NCBI GenBank assembly: GCA_963556255.1
Contig: OY744611.1
Coordinates: forward strand, 5,669,736 to 5,733,735
Length of the DNA: 64,000 nt
Source of the DNA: Allolobophora icterica
Taxonomy: Eukaryota; Annelida; Clitellata; Crassiclitellata; Lumbricidae
Direction: 5' to 3'
Shown: positions 1 through 11,590 of the stretch, one piece after another
Layout: the number at the start of each line of letters is the position of its first letter
Numbering within the stretch: position 1 is the stretch's first letter
Position numbers and translations under genes: made by a program
Notes under the pieces: generated by a model
Seen by the model: only the letters and a program-made list of their open reading frames with translations
Databases searched by the model: none
What the model was told of the DNA's origin: nothing

Positions 1-1490
1 TATTGTTTCATACAGGTAGCGTAAACATTTTGTTTAGCTATGTTTTTCCCTTACGATTTCTAATACTTTCTCTGTTATCCATTGGTTTCGTGCAAGCTCT
101 CCCGCCTGTGTTGTTGGCTGCTGTGTATATTCCTTTTAGTAATTTGACCACATAACTTCTCTGCTCTCCTGTCTGTTTCTCTCTATCTCTTGTTCGCATT
201 TTTGCCACAGTGTTATTTTTATATTGCTGTATTATCCATGATGTTCATTCTCTATCAAAGACTATAATACAATATTTACAAGGGAACTAACTCACAGGAT
301 GAATAAGACACTGTGATTAATAAATTAATGTTTGCTACAAAGCTCAATATAGGAAAAAGACAATTAAATTAATATAAAAACATATTAACAAGATTAAATG
401 AATGAAATGATAACGAGAGTAATAATGATGATGTAGTCACCGAATACTGGCAGACTTACCATTTTAATAAGTCAACTCTGCAGTCGGGGTTAAAATATGG
501 AGTTCTGTGTTTATATAGAATAGATAGACAACAAGCCTAGGCAATGAGCACAGCTTATAACTCAGCTCATCCCCACAAGATAAGTCCATTTTAGAAGCTT
601 CAGTCAGAGTGTGTCACTAGGAAGACGGTTGCTGAGAAGAGCGCGCCTGAGGTAGGCTGCAGTAGGCCAACGGTACATGACTGGGCACTAAGCCAAAAAT
701 AAGGCAATATCCTTCCATGCAAACAAGCAATGATATATGTCTATGAATGCATAATATATATATGTATATATATATATATATATTTATTTGAACACCGTGA
801 TATTTCTATTGCTGGCGTTTATGAGGTTCGCTCTGTTCTACTGCTCTTTAACGTAGTAGGTTTCGCTTGTATATAGGCCTATAGCTCAATAAATTATATT
901 ATTTATCTTAAACCCGGAACGCTTTATATTTGCCACTATAATAAACGGAAGAACGAATAGCGGTCGCGATTAAATTTCAGTGATTGGTATTTAGGACTTT
1001 TAGGTCGACTCAGCCTTCCTCTCCCTAGGGGCAACAGTAAAATGAGCGGGCGCCTAATAGGCTGCCAAGACGTATGAGTCAAATAATAAGACCTGTCAGA
1101 TTGTTTCAATATAATTTACTGCAGTTTTTGAATAATCACGAATATTATTATATTCCGATTAATCTTTAGGAAATACATACAATGGCATGTGGCCCAACTT
1201 ATTGCACCTATTCACAATTAACATGGAAACATAAGTTGTATACTTTATTGTAGGCCCTAAATCTCATATAGGAATGAATAAAAAAATAGTGAGTATGTAT
1301 GGATATACGTATGTATACGTATTTATGTACGGTAACCAGCATAACTTTAATTTATATTATTTACATTATCCACTCTCTTGTTCATGGTTGCGGTGTGCCA
1401 ACCAGGTTTGCATAATAAACGAATATACTACTACTATATGTATCTGTAGCGTGGCTACTTGATGACGAGGTTGATGTGTGTAGTCGGACA
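1..1490. other. AT-rich stretch without a recognisable gene
   Basis: No translated segment resembles a known protein and no element ends are clear. It holds a short (TA)n run near 750-785 and one copy of the palindrome TAGGCCTA at 874-881. Short open frames here look like chance. Confidence 0.6.
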
Positions 1491-2081
1491 GCATGTAGTG
1501 TAAGGTAGTTGGTGCTCGTGTCTGTAGTAGATCGGTTCGTGTCTGTAGTTATCGGCGCGTCCCTAGGACGACCGAGCGGAGCATCTCCGCGCTCGACGAC
1601 CAGCTCGGCCACAGGCCGATGGCCCGAAGAAAGACTAACACGACGTTCAGCAGCAGTTCATACGTTTATTCACGCTTTACAATTACGACGACAACCTTCT
1701 ACTCTAACTCGTGACAACTCTATCTCTCTACTCTTCTCTTTTCTACTCTTCTCTCTACCCTTCTCTCTACATGTTAAGCTCGGTCTCTATTTATACTGTC
1801 GAGTCCGTCGGTCTGGTTACTCGCTTACTCGCATAGCTGTGTCTGTTCATCCCTCTCTCTGTCTCTGTCTGTATTCGTCCGTCTGTATATAACTGTACAC
1901 GTGGCATCTGGTCAGTTGGTCAGTGGGTTCGCTCTTCAGACTAATCGGCGCCTTCGTGGTCTGGAATCTGTGCGTCTGTTTGTCAGTCTGTGTGGTACCA
2001 ATTAGCCGTGTCATTGAGTGCATGTCTTCCAATGATAATTTGGTGCCATAGAAGTTAACCACTACATTTTTATTGAAACCA

Positions 2082-2789
2082 TTATACAAGGTACAAGGCA
2101 TTACAACATAACATAACTATATAATCAACAATAGGGGACCCAGAAGGGATCAAGACCCCGCTATCGAGTGAGTGGTTCTGTGTTGCCGTTGTTGGTGTCG
2201 TTGTTGAGTGCATGTTTGCGGTGTTTTGTGGTCCAGAATCTGTTAACACTGCCAGAGTGTGTGGGTAAATTGGCTCTAAAGCGGCCAATGCTTTATGGCG
2301 TGGCAACCAGATCACCTGATTAGTGGGATTTAAGATCTTACACGCAGCTGTGGTCTGGCTTGAATCAATGGCGCTGCGAGCACAAATGAATTTCTGGCCT
2401 CGTGTAATTGTAAACGGTTCACATATTGAAAGCTCACTGGAATGTCTTGGTGGTAGTAAGATTGGTACAATTGTCTCAGAAAAAGGAGGTAAGATTGTAG
2501 CCCATAGTGTACAGATAGAATTAGTTAATCGGCTTTCATGGGATGTAGAAAGATTAGCTGCAGTCAAGTTGTTAAAGAAAGTAACCATGCGATTTACAAA
2601 ATCAACTTGAGCCTTGTTGGCTTCAAGAAAATCCAAGCCTAAAATTAAACTGTAGCCAATGTGTTGCGGTAAAATCAAAAATTCGCATGGCATAGATAAG
2701 CCATTGATTTTTATGCACACTTCTGCTATCCCTAGCACGGCGACTGAACGTCCATCAGCAAACGCTCTGAATATGACCCCTCTTACCAC
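2082..2789 (-). pseudogene. Gypsy protease (C-terminal part) and pre-RT linker
   Basis: The 235-codon segment starts with ADGRSVAVLGIAEV and continues to EFLILP and SLILGLDFLEANKAQVDF, the second half of a Gypsy retropepsin with its ILGLDFL motif. The following region (FICARSAI, IWLPRHKALAALEPI) looks like the linker before RT. The catalytic DT/SG motif that should lie upstream is missing, because the frame joins the end of gag (overlap 2755-2789) where the first half of the protease should be. I infer a deletion near 2770, so this protease cannot be active. Confidence 0.7.
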
Positions 2790-3672
2790 AATAGAAACAC
2801 GTCACACCTTTAGCTCTACAAGACCCCTGAGGGCCATGCTTACCCCCACAGTTTCCGCAAGTAGGCGCAGAGTAGTTCTGCATCGGTCGCCAGGGGGCTT
2901 GTTGTCGTCTCTGTTCTGGTTGTTCTTGTGTGACAGAGGATGAAGCGTAGTCTTGGAAGGGTTGGCGTGGTGGTTGATGTTGTCGCGATGAAGATAGGGC
3001 GTGATCGTCGAATTGTTGTCGGTGTTGTTGGTAGTGTTGTGAGGGAGGCAGAGCGTAGTCATGGGACTGTTGTATCGGTTGTTGAACGAGAGGGTGGGAA
3101 AATGACACTCGATGTGGTGTGGGCGATCGGGAACGCTGTCGGGTTGAGTTGAGGGCAGCTAAGCTAGTGAGCTGCAGCTGCTTCAGCTCCTCTTTGACTG
3201 CGGCCAGCTCTCTGACCGTCTCTCGTAGGTGTAGCTCTGCGTCCTGTGCGTCCTCTTGTGATACTTCGGTCAGACGGCCCCATTTCCGGATGTCATCGAT
3301 GGTGGTGGGGTCGTGTTGAATTACGTGTTTTCGTGTGTTGGAGCGCAGACCGTTGATAGCTACTAAAAAAGTTTGTTCAGCGCTTACGTCTAATTTCTGT
3401 GCTGCCTGTTGCACTGTAGTCAGGAAATCGTCAGTTGTCTGCTGTGGCAGCTGTTTCATCTGCCACAACTCGGCCGCTCGCTTCCAGGCGTCAGACACGG
3501 TTGGGCCGTAGCGGTCCCTGAGGGCCTGTCTGAGGTCAAGAAAACTTTGACGAGTACCTCGTAGCTGTGTGTTATACCACATGGCGGCACCGTCCTTCAA
3601 CAGCAGCGGCAACTCAGCGAGCTTGGCTTCCACGTCCATCTTTCGGAGTGTCGACCAGAGTTCAAATTTCAT
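2755..3672 (-). pseudogene. Gypsy gag: capsid and two zinc knuckles
   Basis: The 305-codon segment has a Gypsy capsid signature early on (ELPLLLKDGAAMWY, then LRQALRDRYGP and LWQMKQLPQQTTDDFLTTVQ), a heptad-like stretch around ELAAVKEELKQLQ, a long Q/H/P/S-rich linker, and two CCHC-type knuckles at the C-terminus (CGNCGGKHGPQGSC and CFYCGKRGHIQSVC). Gag packages element RNA in a cytoplasmic particle. The capsid start is out of frame with the upstream segment at 3662-4150, indicating a frameshift or small deletion. Confidence 0.75.
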
Positions 3673-4150
3673 GATGGCGTCCGGTGAATGGTGACGGAAC
3701 CAAGCTCGAAGTATTGCCAGCCATGTCTATCTCGGAGTTGGAATCAACAGCGACGTCTGGCGATGATGATGGTGGATTGGAGGAAGTGTCGGTAGCGTTG
3801 TCAGGAGGAATGTAAGGAAGCGGTGAGATAGGCAGAAGCGGTGACGTAGGCCTGAATAGGATCGGTAATGGTGATGTTAAAGTCGCGTCTGACAGAGAAG
3901 AATGTGCATTGGGTGTAGACGGTATAGCAGATGGAATTTCCTTACCAGTTCGAAGGTAGTAACGCCCGATTGTTCTGTTCTCTCTTTGGCTCATCGGTTG
4001 TCGTGATGGAAAGTGCTGTTCTGGAGACGATGTTGAGAGACGTGTCGGATGCTGATGCAGACGTCGCTGTGCAAGAGGTACGGTCGATTCGGTTCTCCGC
4101 CAAGTTGTAGTGTCTGCGTTGGTCGCCCGGAATTCGGGGTTACCGACCAA
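3662..4150 (-). pseudogene. Gypsy gag N-terminus
   Basis: The 162-codon segment is proline/serine-rich (PLPILFRPTSPLLPISPLPY) and ends in SPFTGRHHEI, which resembles the usual entry into a Gypsy capsid (F-x-G-x, then an aspartate-rich stretch). It overlaps the next frame by about 11 bp, so the two were probably one ORF now broken by a small deletion. Confidence 0.55.
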
Positions 4151-4429
4151 CGGAAGAATGATGAAGACGACTCGGGTGTTGAAGAGTAGTTTTATTCACG
4201 CAGCACGACATCCGACCAGCGACTCCGACCGACAGGGCACGATCCACAGACTGAGCAACTTTACAGTCCTAACACTGCTCTTAAATCCCCTTCCGGTCTG
4301 CGGCGCTTGGTCTACATATTTTACACAAGCACGAATACCAGCACCCTACGTGGCTTGACCACAGGTGCCATTCCCCTGTCTAGTCTAGACACTAGTGCAT
4401 TCCTGCTACGCCTACGCATAGCACAGCTC

Positions 4430-4790
4430 TCTGCCTCTGTCATTCCTCTCTGCCTGGCTGTCTTCCCATCACTGTGTGTGTCTACCTGTCTGTCTATCTG
4501 ACTGTCCGTCACTCCGACTGTCTGTCTGTCTGTCTGACTCCCTTTCACTCTGTCTATCTGTCTCTATCTCTCCAATGCCTGTGTCTGTCCTATACACCCC
4601 TACAAAAAGATTGATTGATTGATAGATTGATATATGTATGCATGTATGTATATATGTATGTATGTGTGTATATATATATATATGCATTGATGTATGTATG
4701 CATGTGTATTTTTTTGATAAGTATGTATGCATGAATGTATGTATGTACGTTTGTATCTAATGTATATACTATATATGTATCGTAACCTCT
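4430..4790. repeat. CTGT-rich and TGTATGTA simple repeats
   Basis: 4490-4590 is dominated by CTGTCTGT and CTATCTG units. 4620-4770 is a degenerate TGTATGTA/TATATA microsatellite. Open frames across it are low-complexity artefacts. Confidence 0.8.
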
Positions 4791-4807
4791 GTTCGTACTT
4801 GACGCTC

Positions 4808-4985
4808 TAATGACCGTTTAGATAATTTTGTTCCTCGTAGGCCTACTTAGGACGTCTCTAGCCCAACGCCGGGCTTTCTCTATCACTGGGCCATCTGCTT
4901 GGAATGGTCTTCCCCTCCACAACGGGCTAAGCTCGTGGTGGGAATCTTTCATTCTTCCATTATGTAAGCTTAAGTGTATAAGCTT
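4808..4985 (+). mobile_element. LINE (CR1/L2-like) ORF2 tail, 5'-truncated
   Basis: Translation gives LAQRRAFSITGPSAWNGLP, the signature near the C-terminus of CR1/L2-like reverse transcriptases (RSF..GPS.WN.LP). Sequence after about residue 40 is degraded and no clean 3' tail follows. Confidence 0.65.
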
Positions 4986-5454
4986 ATCGAGTCCCTTAAG
5001 ATGGTGTGCTTTAAGCACTGTACCTCGCAATGTAAAAGGATCACATGTCGTAGGATGCAAGATAAACTGTTGCATACGTTGTAAACTAGGTTGACTGATG
5101 TGCTAACAGATTCGAAATTCACTGATACAGGAAACGATTCGTAATGCTGGGCTAACGAATGCACAGTTTTGAACCCAAATCTCCAAAACTTCCATGGTCT
5201 CTTTCGTTTTTTCTTACACTGGCAAACTTATAAATGTCTATATTGATCCAGGCATAATATTACCTTGGCTACGTGCATATAATTTAACAATTGATGCCAA
5301 AGTAGGCCCTATCTATAACTTTAAAATGTTTATATTGATCCTGGCATATTTAATAATTTCGACGAAAGTTATCTGGTTGCGATTAGCTGGAAGGCTGCTC
5401 TTTACGATTTCGATTTTAATTGTACTTAATAACTTCTATGGCGCCTGTGTCTAA

Positions 5455-5610
5455 GCTAACGCATTCAGGCCATCGATCAATGGCGCACCAAAACCAAGCC
5501 GTAATCGTGATCTGACGCTACGTCAGAGGCTGGTGCCCTGTGCTTGGCCTTCGAGTGGCGCTTTAGAAGTTTGGAGATTACGATTACGATTACGATTATA
5601 ATTACGTAAG
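5455..5610 (+). mobile_element. LINE/SINE 3' end with (GATTAC)n tail
   Basis: The segment ends in GAGTGGCGCTTTAGAAGTTTGGAGATTACGATTACGATTACG when read in pieces: a GGCGCTnnA terminus followed by a hexamer tail. The same type of end closes the longer LINE at 8380-9056. No coding part is left. Confidence 0.55.
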
Positions 5611-6270
5611 GCCAAGATGCAGCCTGTGGTGGATTAGCAATTTGTAAGTCTTAAACTGAGACCGAACTGACACAAGCGACTGAGCAGAACGGACAGACAC
5701 AGGAAGAGAGTTCCAACATTTAGGTGTGGCAACTGAAGCTGCTCGTTTACCAAGAACAATTCTTATTTATGTATGACCAGAGAAGGATTATAATCAGAAA
5801 ACCTCATTTAATAATGCAAAGTTTTAGGTTTAAGGACTGGTTTTGAGTATTTTATCTGGCATCGCAATGTTTTATAAACTATGAGCCTTCATTTGAAACC
5901 AATTTCTTCCGCTTAATAGGAAACCATTGCAAAGATTTTAAGGACATGGTTTACATTTTCATATTTTGACGCATTGGTAATGGCTCTAGTCAAAGAGTTC
6001 TCGACTATCAGCAGCTTCTCCATGTTTAACTTATTCATACCAGTAAAAGCAAGTTCCAGTAATCTACAGTACTGGACGCCAATTCTTCGTCTGTATATAG
6101 TTGAGCTTGAATACATATGACGATCGAACGACTCCAGAGTGCGTTTTCTAGGGAGTAACCGATTGACATTTTTCTGCCGATTACACTGGTCAACAGCCAA
6201 AATGTATCGGTGATGAAATCAGTCAATTATAACTACTGTTGCTGTGCTGAAAAAGAATATGACATTAAGA
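5611..6270. other. No recognisable gene
   Basis: Several short frames exist on both strands but none resembles a protein family I know. An upstream exon of the conserved family at 6315-8103 could lie here; I did not find one. Confidence 0.4.
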
Positions 6271-6314
6271 AATGCTGTTTAGCTCTAGTTTTTATGATAC
6301 AGTAAGTTTTAGTT

Positions 6315-8103
6315 TTAGTAGAGCACGGTCTGACCACTATAAAAGAAAAGTATGGCCGTCACGGAAGTCTCTGGATCCAGGAACTAAAAGTGTGCAGCAC
6401 AGCCCACTAGTGGACCCCAAGAAGGTTTTGTTACCACCATTACATATAAAGTTGGGACTTGTAAAGATTTTTGTGAAGGCAATGAACCGAGATGGTGAGG
6501 CTTTCAAGTACCTGAAAGAGAAATTCCCAAGACTGAGTGAGGCCAAAATAAAGGAAGGTGTGTTTATTGGTCCACAGATACGTGCACTTCTGAAAGATGA
6601 ACATTTTCATCAGATCCTCCGTGGTTTTGAGAAGAATGCCTGGAAATCATTCGAACTTGTGGTTGAAAATTTCCTGGGAAACAAGAAAGCAGATAACTAT
6701 AAAGAACTGGTGACGAGACTTCTCTTCTTCTTTGTCTTTATGTTCTCTGCCCACCGGCAGGTTCGTATGACCAATGACGCCATCGTTCTCTGTCTTGTGC
6801 TCTTCTCTTCAGTCCACTGTATCCTTCTTCTTTTGTCATCATCCAGTCTAGCAGCATTGCTCTCGGTCTTCCTCGCGTCTTTCTCCCCTCCATCCTTCCC
6901 TCCATGATGTCTCTTAGCAGTGTCTCACTCCTTAGGATGTGCCCGATCCATTTCCTTTGTCGTCCGCGTATAGTACTTATGAGTGATCTTTGTTCTTCTA
7001 CCATTTGCAGGATTTCCTCGTTCGTCCTCCGTTCCACCCAGCTAACTCTCTCCATTCTGTGCCACACCCACATCTCGAAGGCCTCCAATCTTTTTATGTC
7101 GTCCTTCCTCATTGTCCATGTCTCGGAGCCGTACAGAACAATACTCCACACCAGTGTCTTCACCATTCTCTTCTTTAGATTCTTGCTTAAGCTTCCTCTC
7201 ATCAGCTCTCCTCTTTTATAAAATGTATCTTTTCCCATGGATATTCTTCTTTTTATTTCCTCGTGGCATCTTGCATCGTCTGTGATTACACTTCCTAGAT
7301 AGCAAAACTTCTCCACCTGTTCTATTTCTTCTCCGTTTAGTGTGATCTTTATTGTTTGTGGTGTTATACCGCTTCTCTTGCTTATCTTCATTACCTTTGT
7401 CTTCTTTACGTTTATTTCATTTCATATTCCAGCGATACCGTATTTAGACGATCCATCATCTTTTATAAGCCCTCCTGGCTAGTTGCCAGCATCGCCTGGT
7501 CATCTGCAAATCTCAATGCCTTCACCCTTTTTCCTCCTACCTTTATCCCCTCCTCCATATCCTCTAGCGTTTCTCTTATGATCTCTTCTATACAGATGTT
7601 GAATAGGATTGGTGACAGTGGGCATCCTTGTCTTACCCCTCTTCCTATTTTTCCTGGTTCTGAGTACTCTCCACCAACTCTTATTTTCACTCTTTGTCCC
7701 ATGTATAGATTACCTATCAATCTTCTTTCTCTCCAATCCACCCCTTTTCTTCTCAGTGTTCCCATTAGCTTTCTCCAGTCTACTCTGTCGAAAGCTTCTC
7801 TTAGCCTACCAGAAATTAGGCTGCAACATGTCATTGAAAATTCACTTTCTGCACTCTCATTTGGACTTTTTCCCTGATAACTGTGGTGCAGTTAGCGATG
7901 AACATGGTGAACGTTTCCATCAGGACATATCGACGATGGAAAACAGGTATCAGGGAAAAAGGAATCCTGCGATGTTAGCAGACTACTACTGGACTGTGGT
8001 GATAGATGCCCCAGATGTAGAGTACAAGCGACAGGCAAAGAAAAAAATACGGTCTAATGCAGAGGAATTATGTTTCACCCAAATAATATTATATACTTTA
8101 TGA
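6315..8103 (+). pseudogene. Conserved family of unknown function, split by a LINE
   Basis: Two blocks (about 6325-6726 and 7803-8103) form one reading frame apart from the inserted LINE. The first contains DHYKRKVWPSRKSL, PLVDPKKVLLPPLHIKLGL, VFIGPQIRALLKD and VENFLGNKKADNYKELV. The second contains LGCNMSLKIHFLHSHLDFFP, SDEHGERFHQDI and MLADYYWTVV. I recall this signature from many uncharacterised invertebrate proteins, often in high copy, where a cysteine-rich start precedes it. A TTTTAG at about 6315 may be a splice acceptor, so 5' exons would lie upstream. Partial copies sit at 10480-10935 (N-terminus) and 19797-20197 (C-terminus), which fits a mobile or amplified origin. Function is unknown. 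Confidence 0.75.
6727..7794 (-). mobile_element. RTE-like LINE, 5'-truncated, with 8-bp target duplication
   Basis: On the minus strand the 5' part carries RT palm motifs (AFDRVDW, GVRQGCPLSPILFNI, ALRFADDQAML), and the 3' part carries the C-terminal region of RTE-like elements ([56 protein letters not shown], ending in an [16 protein letters not shown] tail). The two parts are in different frames around 7390-7470. Flanks share CTTCTCTT at 6719-6726 and 7795-7802. One copy of this octamer restores the disrupted frame of the host sequence, so the insertion is clean. The endonuclease is missing through truncation. Confidence 0.85.
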
Positions 8104-8379
8104 ATACAAAAAAACTATTCTACATGTACTTAGAAGTGTCTTTATAAAATTTCTATCAATGTTCTGTTTCAATAATGTCAATTTAGGTTTCGAACTTTTC
8201 GAAATATAAGAAACACCATCTTTGCAAATATTTTCAATAGTAGAGCTAATTAATTTTTTTAAAACACATTTCTGTAGTCACAGCATTGATACACATAGAA
8301 AAAAAACAAGAAAATCAAAGATACAAAATTTCTTTTAAAAAATGTTGACCAGTGTTACCGTTTCCAATTAGTAAGCACG
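8104..8379. other. No recognisable gene
   Basis: AT-rich sequence downstream of the conserved-family remnant. I see no coding or element-end signal. Confidence 0.5.
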
Positions 8380-9056
8380 GGTTTTGCCGATTCCGATCCG
8401 ATAATTATCCAGATCTTGCTTTTATCATCTACGCCAGCTCCGATCCATCCGCAAGTCTCTTTCATTTCATGCTGTTACTACACTGGTCCATGCTCTGATC
8501 TGCACTAGGGTAGACTTTGGCAATGCTGTGTACATTGGCCTTTCCTCCTCCAATATGCACAAACTCCAGACTATCCTTAATGCTGCTGCTCGGCTTATAG
8601 GTGACATTCCTAAGTTTGCCCACATTTCTGCCTTTATCCGTGATTCCCTCCACTGGCTCCCTGCTCAACAGCGAATTCAGTTTAAAACCCTCACTCTCAT
8701 GCGCAACTGCCTTACTGCCTCTGCTCCGTCTTACCTAATGAATTTTTGCACTCCAGTTTCTTCCTTGCCTGCTAGGGCTTCCTTGCGATCTTCGGCTCGC
8801 GGCCTTATGGTTGTCCCTCGCATGCGATCTTCCACGGCACAATCCAGAAGTTTCGCCTATGTTGGCCCCTCTGCTTGGAACTGTCTCCCCTTGTTTCTCC
8901 GCCAAGAGCTTCTTGCCCTCTCTCCTCTCCAGTTCCGTAGACGCCTGAAAACTTTCCTTTTTGCCGGTGCTGGCATTGATGCGGGTTGAAAGCGCCGCTG
9001 ATTTGAGTGGCGCTATATAAGTTTTCGGTTACAATTACAATTACAATTACAAAATT
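8380..9056 (+). mobile_element. CR1/L2-like LINE, 3' portion
   Basis: Reading from RSCFYHLRQLRSIR through DFGNAVYIGL, LNAAARLIGDIPKF, DSLHWLPAQQRIQFK, LRSSARGLMVVPRM, SFAYVGPSAWNCLP and RRRLKTFLF gives the thumb and C-terminal region of a CR1/L2-type reverse transcriptase. A GGCGCTATATAAG terminus and a (TTACAA)n tail at 9029-9052 follow. The element is truncated before the catalytic palm. A closely related upstream piece lies at 62835-63122 (same TTATCATCTACGCCAGCT sequence). Confidence 0.88.
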
Positions 9057-9739
9057 AGAAATATTCTTGAGCTTGTGATATTATCATGGTTTTATGCTAA
9101 AAATGTGTTTATATTTTCAGACAGGTGTTGCGCAGTAGCCAACACTGGGTGATCACGAAAAGTTCGATAAGTTTCAATTACTGCAAGAAACAACCTTCCA
9201 CAATCATCGACGACAAATATATTATTAAAATGTATTTGCAGATATATAAAAAATGTGTGGTATTTTGTTACGTGTTTTAAAGTTTGCGAATTTTAAGAAA
9301 GTTTCAGCGAACATGAACGCGAAATGATCTTACAGGTTATCCTCTCACTAATTGGAATAGCGAGATAGCTGTATCGAGAGTTCAATTGATGCCAATCGGT
9401 CAATCGGTGGAATTAATGTTATGACGCAGTTGTGACTCTTTGTTTTCTCATGACTCGCTTGTACTACTGTAATGTAGTCATTGCAATCCGGTTGAAGTTT
9501 AAAAATCATCAGCTTCGGTCTGTTGTGTACTCCGCCTCACGAATCCTAGCCAACTTGCAAAAATTATTTCTTAAGTCTTTAGAAATGGTCAAGAGATAGT
9601 GAGTGCATTTACATGTACCCTCAGTTGAGGATCTCGCTGAAACAATGTCAAATGTTCCTTATTCTATCAAGTCAAAACACCATGTAATTTTTTTTCATAT
9701 TTTGTTCGTGGGTAGTTATTATTTTATTACTTATTACAG
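9057..9739. other. No recognisable gene
   Basis: AT-rich, with no coding signature or repeat structure that I can see. Confidence 0.5.
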
Positions 9740-10150
9740 AGGTCTTATATATAGCGGTAATCTACTCAGGAGCACTCCCAGTCCAACCCCGGTCAAACAA
9801 GGCAGTTTTAAGGCAAGAGAGGAACAGAGAAGAGCAATCAATCGGGGTCAGGCGCAGCGCTACAGGGAACCCATTCCAGGTCGCTGGGCCAGAGACAGAG
9901 AAGGCACGTGTTACCGGATAGCAGTCCGTGCACGGGGGACATGGAGCTCAGCCTGCGCTGCAGAGCGAAGTGGACCACGACTCTGGACAGCCACATTGGA
10001 GCAGCAAAGTTCCCAGAGGTAAGGGGAAGCCAAACCCTCAAGGCACCGCCGAACCAGAGCAGAAAGCCGATAAGCAATGCGAGCAGGGGATCCAGTGGAG
10101 CACCTGCCGCATGTACTCCGAGACCCGGCCAAACTTGGGGATGCAACCAC
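9740..10150 (-). mobile_element. CR1/L2-like LINE, 3' end
   Basis: The minus strand encodes LASPYLWELC, GPLRSAAQAELHVPRARTAI, then GPATWNGFPVALRLTPID and LKTALFDRGW, with a stop at 9762-9764. A CGCTATATATAAG terminus follows. A frameshift separates the RTAI and GPATWN blocks. It is the same subfamily as the plus-strand copy at 52440-52801, which shares SAxRxxxVPxARTAI and a GSAxE or RSASE ending. Confidence 0.8.
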
Positions 10151-10479
10151 CAGCCGGGCATTTAGTGTTATTTCCTAATTGCCTATGCCTCAAAAGGTAC
10201 GTTTAAATAGCTATTTTTCCCACAAACTTTGCTTTTGTGACCAACTCAATTTGTTTCTTAAATGTAACTATTTTCCAGAACATTCAAGACGAATTCAGTG
10301 CTGAGTAAACTTAAAGTGATTGCTACAACCCTCCAGAACTTTCGAGAATATTCTAGAACGTCCGAGAACCTTCTAAAACTTTCCAGAAATATAGATAACA
10401 GTATAAATGCAGTGGCCTTAAGTCCATCAGCACAGTTTAGTTCTAGCTGCCCAAGTGGATACATATCCAAGATGGCTTC

Positions 10480-10935
10480 AAGAGACTGTAAGCATCCAAT
10501 TTATCAAGATAGACCGAAAAAGTACTCCGTGGAAGCATCTAGTAAACTGTATGATGCCTACAAGGCATATTTCGGCATGTCTGTCTCGAATCAAGACACA
10601 CCATGCGAGCACTTACAAAAAAGCTGGATGGTAAGATGGGCAATAATTATTGATACTGGCTTAGATGGCCACAGTTATAAAAGTTTAAATGTTGTTACTT
10701 TACAATTTTTGAAAATTTTCAATTTTTTAAACAAATATAATCATATATGAAATATGTTGCGACAATGTCTTACACATAAGTCGTGGGTGAAATACGTTCA
10801 TTTCGTAATGACCACAATTGTATTTTGTCCTTTTGATGGTACAGGGGGGATAGAGAGCCATGGAGTTTGCTGTCCGAAGAATTTGGCGAGAATCAAATGA
10901 CCCCTCAAGCAAAATATACATGTATAAGAAACCCT
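10480..10935 (+). pseudogene. N-terminal exons of the conserved unknown family
   Basis: A first block (about 10490-10629) reads CKHPIYQDRPKKYSVEAS, LYDAYKAYFGMSVSNQD and HLQKSW. A second (about 10848-10925) reads RAMEFAVRRIWRESNDPSSK. They are separated by a segment that begins GTAAGA and ends GGTACAG, a plausible GT-AG intron of about 218 bp. In family members known to me the corresponding regions are YFG-x-VGDQDK-x-W and FAVPMIWREP before a CYFC motif. An in-frame TAG just after the acceptor suggests the copy is dead. Assignment rests on recalled family features, so it is moderate. Confidence 0.5.
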
Positions 10936-11058
10936 ACTTCCATTAATAAGAAAAAAATTACTATCTTTATAAATATATTTAAAACAGCTAGAATTAACGC
11001 TTAAAAGAACTATTACCAGGCCGAATTTGTTAAGCACAGTACCAACCTAAAAAAAGAC

Positions 11059-11415
11059 ATGGAACATTATTCGTTCAATTATAAAATTGAGCAAAAAGGA
11101 CCCCTAATAGAATCCTTAAAGATCGGCAACGTAGAAAGTACGGATCTTCTATTTATGGCCACTGCTCTCAACAATTACTTTACTAACATAGCCCAATCTT
11201 TAGCTGATCAGATTCCAGCTACCCTTACCTCCTTTTCTACATATCTTAGTCCTCCCTTACCAAGCTCCTTCAGCCTACTTCCTACTTCCCGATCTGAAAT
11301 TGTACAGCTAGGCTAGGTGATTAGAACATCTCACAGTAGAGGCTTCGATGATATTGATCCCTCCCTAGCCATACTTAGCCTATTTTCTCTAGCTGCTCCA
11401 CTTGCTGAAGTCATT
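11059..11415 (+). mobile_element. LINE reverse transcriptase, N-terminal fragment
   Basis: Contains ALNNYFTNIAQSLADQIP, FSLLPTSRSEIVQL, then after a stop SHSRGFDDIDPSLA and APLAEVI. This is the region between endonuclease and RT and the first RT motifs of CR1/Jockey-group LINEs. It stops abruptly at the (GTAA)n tract of the next element. Confidence 0.7.
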
Positions 11416-11420
11416 AAGGA

Positions 11421-11426
11421 AGTAAT

Positions 11427-11498
<72 letters not shown>

Positions 11499-11590
11499 CA
11501 TGGACTTTAAAGCCTCCGCCTGCAAACGCACTGCGGCAAACAAACGGGTTATACAAGTGCAAGAAACAAAACAAGACAAGTACATGCACA
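11421..11590 (-). mobile_element. LINE/SINE 3' end with (CTTA)n tail
   Basis: A (GTAA)n run of about 75 bp at 11422-11499 is followed by GCATGGACTTTAAAGCC and a G/C-richer block (TGCAAACGCACTGCGG). Read on the minus strand this is an element 3' end with a tetranucleotide tail. The same tail type occurs at 13151, 20205 and 44996, the last attached to a LINE with an RT ORF. Confidence 0.6.

Larger units (their letters stand above)
1500..4600 (-). mobile_element. Degenerate Ty3/Gypsy LTR retrotransposon (gag-pro half)
   Basis: Three overlapping minus-strand reading segments give, in order, a gag N-terminus, capsid, zinc knuckles, part of a retropepsin, and the linker that normally precedes reverse transcriptase. 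RT, RNase H and integrase are absent. Both flanks (about 1500-2000 and 4140-4600) contain TTTATTCACGC, which on the minus strand is an AATAAA signal in GCGTGAATAAA, followed by C/T-rich DNA. They may be diverged LTRs or LTRs of two different copies; I could not align them convincingly, so the outer limits are approximate. Confidence 0.6.

Noticed and set aside
9838..10161. 107-codon hydrophobic minus-strand frame as a membrane protein gene
   Set aside because: It overlaps a LINE C-terminus that reads better in the neighbouring frames (LRSAAQAELHVPRARTAI, GPATWNGFP).
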